Shown piece after piece: positions 1 to 7,192 of a stretch of DNA of 33,123 bases (position 1 is its first letter; each line of letters begins with the position of its first letter). This DNA comes from Deltaproteobacteria bacterium (lineage in GTDB: Bacteria; Desulfobacterota; DSM-4660; Desulfatiglandales; HGW-15). The notes under the pieces were generated by a model that was not told the origin of the DNA, did no database searches, and was given only the letters and a program-made list of their open reading frames with translations. The translations under genes and the position numbers were made by a program. The stretch is taken from contig JAFGDF010000313.1 in the NCBI GenBank assembly GCA_016932235.1, forward strand, positions 1-33,123, written 5' to 3'.

Positions 1-45
1 GAGGCCTCCTGTTCAAGTTATTTGATTTCGATGATCTTCTACTTA

Positions 46-418
46 ACAGGAGGTTTCTTTTTTGGATAGCTATTAAATAATTTTTTTCTATGTTATATGG
101 GGGACTATAACCCCTTGATCTTTTAATATATAACGCTCTTTAATCATTTAATAACTCATTTTATAAGAATGTATTTATCCTCTTTTGTAATAAATACTCC
201 CCTTATAATTGAAAATGATCTATCTCCTCGAAGCCCGAAACATAAAAGGCTCCTTGCTTTACTTTTCTTTCCAGTCGTTGCTTTGGATATACTGCATCCT
301 CCACCATTCCAATTAAATTATTAAAGAGCGTTATATATTAAAAGATCAAGGGGTTATAGTCCCCCATATAACATAGAAAAAAATTTTATAATAGCTATCC
401 AAAAAAGAAACCTCCTGT
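46..418. repeat. 373-bp palindromic element with 99-bp inverted arms (MITE-like)
   Basis: Bases 46-144 and 320-418 are inverted copies of each other, differing at two positions by eye (97 of 99), with a centre of about 175 bp that has no convincing ORF. The outer ends read ACAGGAGG and CCTCCTGT. The arms contain a run of T and a GGGGGACTATAACCCC core. Long near-perfect arms around a short non-coding centre suggest a MITE or another non-autonomous element that could be mobilised in trans. No clear target-site duplication is visible. A further CCTCCTGT lies at 5-12, just outside, which could be the end of a second copy cut by the window edge. It sits where the attC of the methyltransferase cassette should be. 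Confidence 0.75.
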
Positions 419-458
419 CCCCATATACAAAAGTCCCTCTGCAAGCGCATTATTAGCT
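419..458 (-). other. Truncated attC-like remnant behind the methyltransferase cassette
   Basis: Read on the minus strand, the end of the methyltransferase gene runs into AGCTAAT (458 to 452) and then AATGCGCTTGCAGAGGGAC. This looks like the left half of an attC: a core site followed by an L''-like arm. The expected partner of this cassette's start (GTTGGCT) is AGCCAAC, and the observed AGCTAAT differs by two C-to-T changes. The right half is absent because the palindromic element begins at 418, and nothing complementary is seen at 1-45. Inference only: it may be an attC broken by insertion, or a chance resemblance. Confidence 0.4.
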
Positions 459-1091
459 TTCGCTTTTTTGAGCGACTACAGTAATCCAGTTTTTTTCAGG
501 GAGATGATTTATTTTTTCTATTTGATATCCTGCTTTAGAGAGAAAATCCTTGTATTCATCCGGTGTATGAATTTTCATATCAAGTAGATTAACCCATTTA
601 CTATTTCGTTTTTCAAACTGATCATCTTTATACACTTCATTAACCAACAGAAGAAATGCTCCTGGTTTTAATACACGTTTTACCTCTATCAAATCATTAA
701 TTAAGTCAGGCCAAAAATAATATGTTTCAAACGCAGTGACCAAATCGAACATATTATCTGGAAATGGTAAAGAGGAAACGGTACCATGCAGTATTTCAAC
801 AATGTTCTGTTTTATCAGGTCATTATTTACTTTTTTTGATAATTGAACCATATCCTCAGAGTAATCAATTCCATATACCTTCCCTTTTGATACTGATGAT
901 GCTATCTCTTTAATGGTTTTTCCTCCACCACAACCTATATCAAGAACACATGAATCTGGCTTAATGGAAATATGACTAAGTCCCCACTGCCTAACTTTTG
1001 TATGACCAAAATTCATAGATCTTCCGACGAATCTACCAAAACGACCTGAAGGGTTTCTGCATTGCATTACGAATTTTTCAAAAAGTCCCAT
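453..1091 (-). CDS. Class I SAM-dependent methyltransferase, probable integron cassette gene
   Basis: A 212-residue Rossmann-fold methyltransferase. Motif I is VLDIGCGGGKT (residues 49-59), the acidic residue closing the second strand is in GIDYSEDM (D77), and the post-motif region is FDLVTAFETYYFWPD (about 115-129). This fits the Methyltransf_11/25 type; the substrate cannot be read from sequence. No signal peptide or membrane segment is seen. The start is supported by GGAG eight bases upstream. The ORF begins about 28 nt inside the cassette junction at 1119/1120, which is normal spacing for an integron cassette gene. The AT-rich composition differs from the genes to the right and agrees with acquisition. 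The downstream attC appears interrupted by the palindromic element. Confidence 0.85.
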   Translation of the reverse strand: MGLFEKFVMQCRNPSGRFGRFVGRSMNFGHTKVRQWGLSHISIKPDSCVLDIGCGGGKTIKEIASSVSKGKVYGIDYSEDMVQLSKKVNNDLIKQNIVEILHGTVSSLPFPDNMFDLVTAFETYYFWPDLINDLIEVKRVLKPGAFLLLVNEVYKDDQFEKRNSKWVNLLDMKIHTPDEYKDFLSKAGYQIEKINHLPEKNWITVVAQKSES

Positions 1092-1113
1092 TATTTACTC
1101 CATTAGATGTTCA

Positions 1114-1201
1114 AGCCAACGTTCGCCATAACCAGCAGCGAAAAGCAGAGCGACGAAGGAGCGGCGCTTTTTGCTGTCCGAGTTGATGGCATTGTTATGC
1201 G
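1114..1201 (-). other. attC recombination site of a gene cassette
   Basis: Read on the minus strand, the site opens with the core GCATAAC (1200 to 1194), continues with ATCAACTCGGACAGC, and closes with GGCGAAC-GTTGGCT (to 1114). The interior folds into an imperfect hairpin in which CAGC/GCTG and GAAAAGC/GCTTTTT pair, as expected for attC sites folded as single strands. At 88 bp it is within the attC size range. It starts about 16 nt after the end of the NTF2-like ORF on the same strand, the normal gene-attC order. The closing core GTTGGCT departs from GTTRRRY at one position. The opening core is the reverse complement of the cassette's upstream boundary (GTTATGC at 1635 to 1629). Confidence 0.75.
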
Positions 1202-1216
1202 ATTTTGATGATTGCA

Positions 1217-1600
1217 TCAACTGATGTCCGTGATTCGAAGAATCTTTCCGTCACGAAAGGTAAATTCCGAGCGTCCATTGAGCCGGAGAGTCTCTCCAGA
1301 CTTCATTCCATTTGCCATATCAGAGGCCAGTACACCCTCGTAAGCGACGTCTATGAAAGCCTGGTCGTCTTTCACTCAAAATTTCTTTATCGTTTGCTTG
1401 CGCGAATAAAACAGTTTCTTCGACTGCTCGGCCAATTTATGGAATTCGTCTATGCCGGAAGCAGTGGCGTTGATCTCACCGCCAGCTACATTTTTGAACT
1501 CGATATCGGGGTGTATTACCGACATCATGCCATCAATGTCAAAAGCGTTATAGGCGTTAAGAAACCGTACGATAACGGATCGTTTATCATCCTCGTTCAT
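1217..1600 (-). pseudogene. NTF2/SnoaL-like cassette ORF interrupted by in-frame UGA
   Basis: From ATG at 1600 one frame runs 127 codons to a TGA at 1217-1219, interrupted once by a TGA at 1376-1378 (codon 75). The N-terminal part carries RFLNAYNAFDIDGMMSVIHP and DIEFKN, typical of the SnoaL/NTF2-like fold. The part after the stop (AFIDVAYEGVLASDMANG, then FTFRDGKILRITDIS) is the normal C-terminal half of the same fold, so the frame is otherwise intact. Small NTF2-like proteins are frequent in environmental integron cassettes. The simplest reading is a nonsense mutation. Because this genome encodes SelB, selenocysteine readthrough is a remote alternative. No function beyond the fold can be stated. 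Confidence 0.7.
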
Positions 1601-1628
1601 AAATCATTTCCCTTTATTCAGTTTATTC

Positions 1629-1763
1629 GCATAACATATATTATTGAACAAAATTATTGGATATCTGTTATATTGGGAAAAAAGTAAAATATCGGCAACA
1701 AAAATACAACATATTGGCGTATTAAGCTATTTATAATGAAATATATAAATATCAAGAAAAAAT
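1629..1763 (-). other. Putative attI region / first cassette boundary
   Basis: The segment lies between the integrase relic (plus strand) and the first cassette (minus strand), where attI is found in every integron. On the minus strand GTTATGC occupies 1635 to 1629; integrase cleavage after the first G would place the cassette start at 1634. GTTATGCGA matches for nine bases the reverse complement of the sequence that opens the attC at 1194-1202, as required for a cassette that was once circular. The rest of the stretch is AT-rich. attI sites are poorly conserved, so only the boundary core is supported. Confidence 0.45.
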
Positions 1764-2175
1764 ATGAATAATCAACCCATTAAGCTGCTTGATCGTGTCA
1801 GGAATAAGATTCGATTGAAGCATTATTCTATTCGAACGGAAAAAGCTTATATCTCATGGATAAAAAGGTTTATTCTTTTTCATAATCCTCGAAGCGGGAT
1901 TAAACGTCGTCATCATATTCACCTGAACAGCTTAAACAGGGCTATAAGAAGATCCGCAAAGCTATCCGGCATTGAAAAATCTATCACCAGCCATACCTTC
2001 AGGCACAGTTTCGCAACACACCTTCTACAGGATGCATATGATATTAGAACCATCCAGGAATTGTTGGGGGCATAAGGATGTGAGCACTACAATGATTTAC
2101 ACCCGTGTTCTGAATAGAGGAGGCAAGGCTGTTTTAAGCCCCTTGGATAAGCTCAGTAAAAGACAGGCGACATGA
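1764..2175 (+). pseudogene. intI: Integron integrase relic: internal deletion plus frameshift
   Basis: The first 35 or so codons give [20 protein letters not shown] and [13 protein letters not shown], the N-terminal SAM-like domain of IntI. The frame then jumps directly into [10 protein letters not shown], which in intact integrases lies some 180 residues further on, near 1890. Retained are [13 protein letters not shown] (HxxR box), [10 protein letters not shown], the nucleophile region TTMIYTRV and the IntI-typical tail GGKAVLSPLDKL. Lost are the first catalytic Arg, much of the core-binding domain and the IntI-specific insert. An extra G in the G-run at 2066-2070 shifts frame between LLG and HKDVSTT. 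The enzyme must be inactive. Orientation opposite to the cassettes is canonical for an integron. Confidence 0.9.
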
Positions 2176-2179
2176 AGGC

Positions 2180-3160
2180 ATGAATGAGGATAATAGAAAA
2201 ATATCTGACTATTTAAGGATGTTCGAATCCTGTCGTTTATGCCCCAGGGAATGCGGGATAGATCGTACAGAAAACGCAATAATGCCTAACGCGGGATTCT
2301 GCGGGGAGAGCGGTCTTCTCAGGGTAGCTTACGTGGGGGTACATTATGGGGAAGAACCACCCATTACGGGGATAAAAGGTTCAGGGACGGTCTTTTTTAC
2401 CGGCTGCTCTCTGAAGTGCACATTCTGTCAGAACTACCAGATTTCGAGACAGGGTATGGGGAACTCCATGGATATTGATGAACTTTATTCCAGGGTAAAA
2501 AAATTAATAATCAAAGATCAGGTGCACAATATAAATTTTGTAACTCCCGACCATTTTTTCCCTTACACGTTCATGCTTGTAGGACGGTTACGGGATGAGG
2601 GTTATGACCTTCCCATAGTGTATAACCTCTCGGGATACCAGTCTGTGAGGCTGTTGAAACTTGCCGGGGATTTCGCGGATATATATCTTCCGGATTACAA
2701 GTATTCAGATCCTTTAATCGCGAGAGAACTGTCAAGATGTGAAAACTATCCTGAAAGGGCGCTGGAGGCTGTTACGGAAATGGTAAAACAGAAGGGTTTT
2801 TTGAATACGGCCGAAGGCATAAGCGGGCATGCGACGGGCGGGGTTCTGGTAAGACATCTTATATTGCCCGGAATGATTAAAAATTCATTGAACGCCCTGA
2901 CGACACTTTTTCTTGAATTCGGATCAGGATTGCCTGTCAGCCTGATGTCACAGTATTTCCCGGTCGTTACCAGCGATAACATTCATCTTAACAGGACCAT
3001 TAATAAGGATGAATTTGAAAAGGTCTATAATCACGCTATGGAACTTGGTTTCAGAAATATGTTTGTTCAATTTCCTGATCAAGAGACAGACATAACCGAT
3101 AGGAATTCCCTCCCATTTCTGCCTGATTTTCGAAGGAAAGATGTTTTTTCATTTCGTTGA
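2180..3160 (+). CDS. PflX-like radical SAM protein (pyruvate formate-lyase activase-related)
   Basis: A 326-residue radical SAM protein. The cluster motif CSLKCTFC places cysteines at 76, 80 and 83 (CxxxCxxC), followed by QNYQIS. The N-terminus carries further cysteines (C18, C21, C25, C41) in CRLCPRECGIDR and GFCGE, and the conserved GEEPPITG-GSGTVFFTGC stretch of the COG1313 family. Family members resemble glycyl-radical enzyme activases, but the target is unknown and no glycyl-radical enzyme is encoded nearby. The start lies 4 nt after the stop of the integrase relic; a short AAGG precedes it. It heads a plus-strand run with larC 52 bp downstream, which could be co-transcription without implying a common pathway. 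Confidence 0.85.
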   Translation: MNEDNRKISDYLRMFESCRLCPRECGIDRTENAIMPNAGFCGESGLLRVAYVGVHYGEEPPITGIKGSGTVFFTGCSLKCTFCQNYQISRQGMGNSMDIDELYSRVKKLIIKDQVHNINFVTPDHFFPYTFMLVGRLRDEGYDLPIVYNLSGYQSVRLLKLAGDFADIYLPDYKYSDPLIARELSRCENYPERALEAVTEMVKQKGFLNTAEGISGHATGGVLVRHLILPGMIKNSLNALTTLFLEFGSGLPVSLMSQYFPVVTSDNIHLNRTINKDEFEKVYNHAMELGFRNMFVQFPDQETDITDRNSLPFLPDFRRKDVFSFR

Positions 3161-3212
3161 CAACTTCGTAATCGCCTGTTAAATATCTTTTAAAACAGCA
3201 AAGAGGAAAATT

Positions 3213-4382
3213 ATGAAAACAGCATATCTCGATTGTTTTTCGGGAATAAGCGGTGATATGTTCCTGGGAGCTCTTCTGGACGCCGGATTGCCGTTCACAG
3301 CGCTTGATCAGGTAATTCGAACACTTCCCTTCAGCGGATTCACCATAACAACTGCAAGAGAAAAAAGGATGGGTTTAACAGGGACGAAATTCACTGTGGA
3401 GGTTGAATATGAAAAGCAGGGACATAGAGGACTTGATGAAATAATAAAAATCATCAGTGAGGGGGAATTGAGCAATAGCGTAAAAGAAAGGAGTATCCGC
3501 GTATTCGAGTCCCTTGCGGAAGAAGAGGGGAAGATACACGGACTTCCGCATGATAGGGTGCATTTTCATGAAATAGGGGCGGTTGATTCTATCATCGATA
3601 TCGTTGGTACGATCTTTGGAATGGAATACATGAAAATATCATCTGTTTTTTGTTCCTCCCTTCCTCTTGGGTCTGGATTTATCGAAAGCAGTCATGGAAG
3701 GATTCCTCTTCCTGCTCCAGCTACTATTGCACTTTTAAAGGATATTCCCGTGTACCAGTCGGGCCTTGGGTTCGAGCTTGTAACGCCCACGGGGGCAGCC
3801 CTTGTAAAAGAGCTGGTCTCCATATTCAATTTTATGCCGTCGATGACGGTGGAAAACACCGGGTATGGTGTGGGCGGCAGAGAATTACCGGACAGACCGA
3901 ATCTTTTCAGAATCATTATAGGGAATGAACAAAGAACGGCCGAGACGGAGACTGTCCTTATAATGGAAGCAAATCTCGATGACCATAATCCTGAGTGTTC
4001 AGGTTATCTCATGGAAAGGCTGTTCAAAGCCGGAGCCCTTGATGTAATCTTTATTCCTGTTCAGATGAAAAAAAACAGGCCCGGCATTCTGGTGCAGGTT
4101 ATTGGAAAGACCCATGATCTTGATAAGCTAGCAGATATCGTTTTCAGTGAGAGCAGCAGCCTGGGTGTCCGGTTCAGATACAGCCAGAGGCGAATCCTTA
4201 AAAGATCATTTGAGGAAATAGACAGCCCCTGGGGCAAGATGGAGGTCAAAAAGATCCAAAGATCCGATGGCGCATCCTATTTTACCGCGGAATTCGAGGT
4301 ATGCCGGATCATTGCTGAGAAATACAATATCCCTTTGAAAGATATATATTCCTGGATTATGTCCGTCAATAAATACTATTAA
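3213..4382 (+). CDS. larC: LarC, nickel insertion into the pyridinium-dithiocarboxylate (nickel-pincer) cofactor
   Basis: 389 residues matching LarC along its length: MKTAYLDCFSGISGDM at the N-terminus, HFHEIGAVDS (117-126), then the SSLPLGSGF, HGRIPLPAPAT and VTPTGAAL segments. LarC loads nickel in a CTP-dependent step into the cofactor used by lactate racemase and other LarA-family enzymes. In some lactobacilli larC is split by a programmed frameshift; here it is one uninterrupted frame. GAGGAA stands a few bases before the ATG. larA, larB and larE are not in this window, so the LarA-family partner must be elsewhere. It is followed after 20 bp by pgpA. Confidence 0.93.
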   Translation: MKTAYLDCFSGISGDMFLGALLDAGLPFTALDQVIRTLPFSGFTITTAREKRMGLTGTKFTVEVEYEKQGHRGLDEIIKIISEGELSNSVKERSIRVFESLAEEEGKIHGLPHDRVHFHEIGAVDSIIDIVGTIFGMEYMKISSVFCSSLPLGSGFIESSHGRIPLPAPATIALLKDIPVYQSGLGFELVTPTGAALVKELVSIFNFMPSMTVENTGYGVGGRELPDRPNLFRIIIGNEQRTAETETVLIMEANLDDHNPECSGYLMERLFKAGALDVIFIPVQMKKNRPGILVQVIGKTHDLDKLADIVFSESSSLGVRFRYSQRRILKRSFEEIDSPWGKMEVKKIQRSDGASYFTAEFEVCRIIAEKYNIPLKDIYSWIMSVNKYY

Positions 4383-4402
4383 AACAGTGTAAGGGGCTGA
4401 TA

Positions 4403-4921
4403 TTGGTTTCATCAACTGATGACGTGACAGTAAAGGACATATTCGGCAAAGCGGATTTTTTGGGAAAAACAGCCATGATCCTGGCCACGTGGTTTGGAAG
4501 CGGAATTTTACCCGTAGCGCCTGGAACTTTCGGCAGCCTGGCGGGTCTGCCCTTGGTTGTGATTTTATCTTACCTGGGAGATTTGTATACTGGAATCGCC
4601 CTGCTTGCATTGATACCTCTGGCCGTGTGGTCGTCACGTTTATGCGAAATACTTTTAAAAAGGCGTGATCCAAAGGAAGTGGTCATTGATGAAGTTACGG
4701 GATTTCTATTGTCGATCTACCTAATACCCTTTTCATGCGTGAGTATTTTTTTGGGATTCTTGTTTTTTCGCATCTTCGATATCTTAAAGCCTTTTCCCAT
4801 AGGGTGGGCGGACAGAAAAATAAAGGGTGGGAAAGGGATAGTTACGGATGATCTTTTGGCAGGAATATACGCCAATATATGCATAAGATTCTTCTTGATG
4901 ATTTTCAACCATTTCCACTGA
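4403..4921 (+). CDS. pgpA: Phosphatidylglycerophosphatase A
   Basis: 172-residue integral membrane phosphatase that removes phosphate from phosphatidylglycerophosphate in phospholipid synthesis. Family features seen: SGILPVAPGTFGSLAGLP (33-50), the acidic VVIDEVTG block (93-100, D96/E97), FDILKPFPIGWAD and the C-terminal GIVTDDLLAGIYAN. Hydrophobic segments alternate with these conserved loops. The start chosen is TTG at 4403, preceded by AAGGGG; no in-frame ATG precedes the conserved GSGILP block other than the internal one in KTAMIL. Its TGA stop shares its last base with the next ATG (TGATG), so pgpA and the CinA-like gene are probably translationally coupled, a common arrangement in this phylum. 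Confidence 0.92.
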   Translation: MVSSTDDVTVKDIFGKADFLGKTAMILATWFGSGILPVAPGTFGSLAGLPLVVILSYLGDLYTGIALLALIPLAVWSSRLCEILLKRRDPKEVVIDEVTGFLLSIYLIPFSCVSIFLGFLFFRIFDILKPFPIGWADRKIKGGKGIVTDDLLAGIYANICIRFFLMIFNHFH

Positions 4922-5673
4922 TGCCCGCTATGAATAACAGGATAGGAAAAGACAGGGTGCTTAAATTCTTCGGCCTTGATGAGTCATTGATCTCGGGAAG
5001 ATTGAAGCACCTTTTCAGAAAAAGGGGAGACATGAAATGGGAGGCGTACAGCGTATATCCTGAAACACATTTAAGGATATGCCTTGAGGGATCTGATGAA
5101 GAATCGATTTTAGATGAACTTGATAAGCTGCAAAGAGACATCAGCCGGCTTACGGCTCCCGCTTTTTTTGCGATTGATGAACATGGAATGGAGGACGTCG
5201 TCGGGAGGAATCTGTGCGAAAAAGGCTTCACCCTATCTGTGGCGGAATCATGCACAGGGGGGCGCATAGGCAATCTGCTGACCGACGTCTCTGGAAGTTC
5301 GGCTTATTTTTTGGGCGGAATGATCGTGTACAGCAATCAATCCAAAGAGAAACTGCTTAATGTAAGCCCGGATACCCTCTATGAATTCGGAGCGGTCAGC
5401 GACCGGACTGCGAGAGAGATGGCGGAAAATGTCAGGGCTCTGTTCCATTCCGACATCGGACTTGCCGTAACGGGCATTGCAGGTCCTGAAGGTGGTAGCA
5501 GATTAAAGCCCGTCGGCACGGTGCACATAGGGCTTGCCTCAGAAAACAGCATCTTTTCCGAAAAATATTGTTTTGAAGGGACCAGGGATCAGGTAAAGCA
5601 GCATGGTTCTATTATGGCGCTTGACTGGGTGAGGAGATATTTAAATGGCTATCCGTTCATTCCTGGCGTTTAA
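4921..5673 (+). CDS. CinA/PncC-type nicotinamide-nucleotide amidase with KH-like domain, lacking MoCF domain
   Basis: About 250 residues. The first 80 resemble the central KH-like linker of CinA (RVLKFFGLDES, RLKHLF, HLRICLEG). Residues about 91-248 are the CinA C-terminal amidase with AESCTGG (108-114), YSNQSKEKLLNV and TGIAGPEGG (184-192). The C-terminal domain deamidates NMN to nicotinate mononucleotide for NAD recycling. Full CinA is about 410 residues with an N-terminal MoCF domain, and here nothing upstream encodes it because pgpA occupies that space. An ATG exists further upstream at 4879, but 4921 overlaps the pgpA stop by one base and fits coupling. The last 29 bp overlap thpR. Confidence 0.88.
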   Translation: MPAMNNRIGKDRVLKFFGLDESLISGRLKHLFRKRGDMKWEAYSVYPETHLRICLEGSDEESILDELDKLQRDISRLTAPAFFAIDEHGMEDVVGRNLCEKGFTLSVAESCTGGRIGNLLTDVSGSSAYFLGGMIVYSNQSKEKLLNVSPDTLYEFGAVSDRTAREMAENVRALFHSDIGLAVTGIAGPEGGSRLKPVGTVHIGLASENSIFSEKYCFEGTRDQVKQHGSIMALDWVRRYLNGYPFIPGV

Positions 5674-6220
5674 ACTGCCGCCTGACATAAGATCCATGGT
5701 TGACAAGATCTCTCAAGATCTCAGGGAATCGCGGATGGACGTAAAGTGGGTAGAGTTGGAAAAGATACATCTGACGATACTTTTTCTGGGAGATCTTGAA
5801 GAAAGCGATATTCATCGGATGGAGAGCACAATAGAAAAATTATGCAGGCAATACAGCCATTTTAATCTCAGCCTTGACGGAATCGGGTTGTTTCCGAATA
5901 ATAAAAAGCCGAGGGTCTTATGGCTCGGCATCGGCGGCAGCCTGGATAGGATGTGCGTTTTCAGGGATGATCTTCAGGACCACCTGGAGCCATTTAGAAT
6001 AAAAAGGGAGGGGAGGGCCTTTAAACCCCACCTCACGCTTGGAAGGTTCAGGAATCCCGCCGGTAATAATGAAGGGCTCAGAGAGATTACGATGAAATAC
6101 AGGATTATTTCTTCTCCGATTTGTCCGGTGAATGAACTCTTTCTTTTTAAAAGCGAACTTAAACCTTCCGGGGCCATATACACCAGGTTGAATTCCTGGG
6201 CTCTCACCGGTGAGAAATGA
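5645..6220 (+). CDS. thpR: RNA 2',3'-cyclic phosphodiesterase (2H / LigT family)
   Basis: 191-residue member of the 2H phosphoesterase superfamily with both signature HxT motifs: HLTILFLG (from residue 42) and HLTLGRF (from 129). ThpR opens 2',3'-cyclic phosphates to 2'-phosphates on RNA; the biological target is uncertain. The ATG lies inside the end of the CinA-like gene (29-bp overlap), and the product begins MAIRSFLAFKLP as usual for the family. Members of this family often neighbour cinA and recA, and recA is found about 4 kb downstream after an inserted-looking block. It is the last gene of the run starting with pgpA. Confidence 0.92.
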   Translation: MAIRSFLAFKLPPDIRSMVDKISQDLRESRMDVKWVELEKIHLTILFLGDLEESDIHRMESTIEKLCRQYSHFNLSLDGIGLFPNNKKPRVLWLGIGGSLDRMCVFRDDLQDHLEPFRIKREGRAFKPHLTLGRFRNPAGNNEGLREITMKYRIISSPICPVNELFLFKSELKPSGAIYTRLNSWALTGEK

Positions 6221-6324
6221 ATTGAGTTGTTGGGGATATAATACAATTGTAATCTTCGAACAGTTTGTGTTAGTCTTAACGAGCAAAACTCCTGTTAATA
6301 TATTTAAGAGATAAAAGGAGCCCT

Positions 6325-7164
6325 ATGAGCAATTCTCGCCATTACCTGTACCTCATGCTTATCTGTCTGGCCGTGGTAGCGACGATCTGCGTGTTCTTAT
6401 TCGGTGCGCTGAAGGCGGCCTTTATGGCAAACTGGGGATTCAATCTTCTGATTCTCTGCGCTCTGATAGTCGGGATCGGGATTAATATTCACCAGGTACT
6501 CCGGCTGGAACCGGAGCTTAACTGGATGAAAATATTTCGAACCGGTCAGATGGGCGTGTCAATGGCCGAAGAAAGTCCGGTGCTGCTAAAACCGCTCATG
6601 AAACATCTTTCCGGTATTCACAGGGATCGATTTAGATTATCAGCCCTATCCTTACGGACGGTGCTCGAAAGCATCCGCGCCCATCTGGATGAATCGCGGG
6701 AAATTTCTCGATATATGATAGGTCTGCTTATATTTCTGGGCTTGCTTGGAACCTTTTGGGGTTTGCTTGGGACCATTGCCGCCGTGGGGCATGTCATAGG
6801 CGGATTACAGGTGGGCAGCCGGGATTATGGCATGATATTCGAGACATTGAAGGCCGGTCTTCAGGAACCGTTAATGGGTATGGGGACCGCGTTCAGTTCT
6901 TCGCTATTCGGCCTTGGCGGTTCACTTGTGCTGGGTTTTCTGGATATTCAGGCCAGTCATGCACAGAATCGATTTTTCAATGAGATGGAAGAATGGCTGT
7001 CGGGTGTTACGCAGCTGATCGATACAAGCGAAGTGCCGGGAGCGGAAAGGGTCATTATCGATGAAGGCAAGGCAGTTACAGAAAAAAAACTGGATACTCT
7101 GATCAAGGAGATTCGAGAAAACCAGCGAAGCATTGAACAGCTGATTAAACTCCAGCAGAAATGA
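6325..7164 (+). CDS. MotA/TolQ/ExbB-family proton-channel-type membrane protein
   Basis: 279 residues with four predicted membrane helices (about 8-29, 39-57, 130-155, 184-207) and a cytoplasmic stretch between the second and third. The family core is visible as GLLGTFWGLLGT (139-150) and GMGTAFSSSLFGLGGSLVLG (185-204). The C-terminus is charged and helical. Such proteins form the stator half of ion-driven motors; the partner is the next gene, 28 bp downstream, with the MotB/TolR-type membrane Asp. There are no flagellar, Tol or TonB genes nearby, so this is a stand-alone pair of unknown output, not clearly motA, tolQ or exbB. AAAAGGAG precedes the ATG. Base composition is GC-richer than the preceding genes. 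Confidence 0.82.
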   Translation: MSNSRHYLYLMLICLAVVATICVFLFGALKAAFMANWGFNLLILCALIVGIGINIHQVLRLEPELNWMKIFRTGQMGVSMAEESPVLLKPLMKHLSGIHRDRFRLSALSLRTVLESIRAHLDESREISRYMIGLLIFLGLLGTFWGLLGTIAAVGHVIGGLQVGSRDYGMIFETLKAGLQEPLMGMGTAFSSSLFGLGGSLVLGFLDIQASHAQNRFFNEMEEWLSGVTQLIDTSEVPGAERVIIDEGKAVTEKKLDTLIKEIRENQRSIEQLIKLQQK

Positions 7165-7192
7165 AAGGGCACGGAGAAACAATGCGGCCCGA

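Noticed and set aside
46..418. CRISPR array, group II intron or very large attC
   Set aside because: There is a single inverted pair rather than direct repeats with spacers, no reverse transcriptase or domain V, and the stem is far longer than any attC.
1205..1687. 160-codon plus-strand frame across the first cassette
   Set aside because: It is antisense to the NTF2-like ORF and runs over the cassette boundary; the minus-strand reading has a recognisable fold and the matching attC.
3213..4382. Programmed frameshift in larC
   Set aside because: The whole LarC is in one frame; no slippery split is needed.
4206..4673. 155-codon minus-strand frame
   Set aside because: It lies across the larC end and pgpA start, has no family features, and both overlapped genes are well supported.
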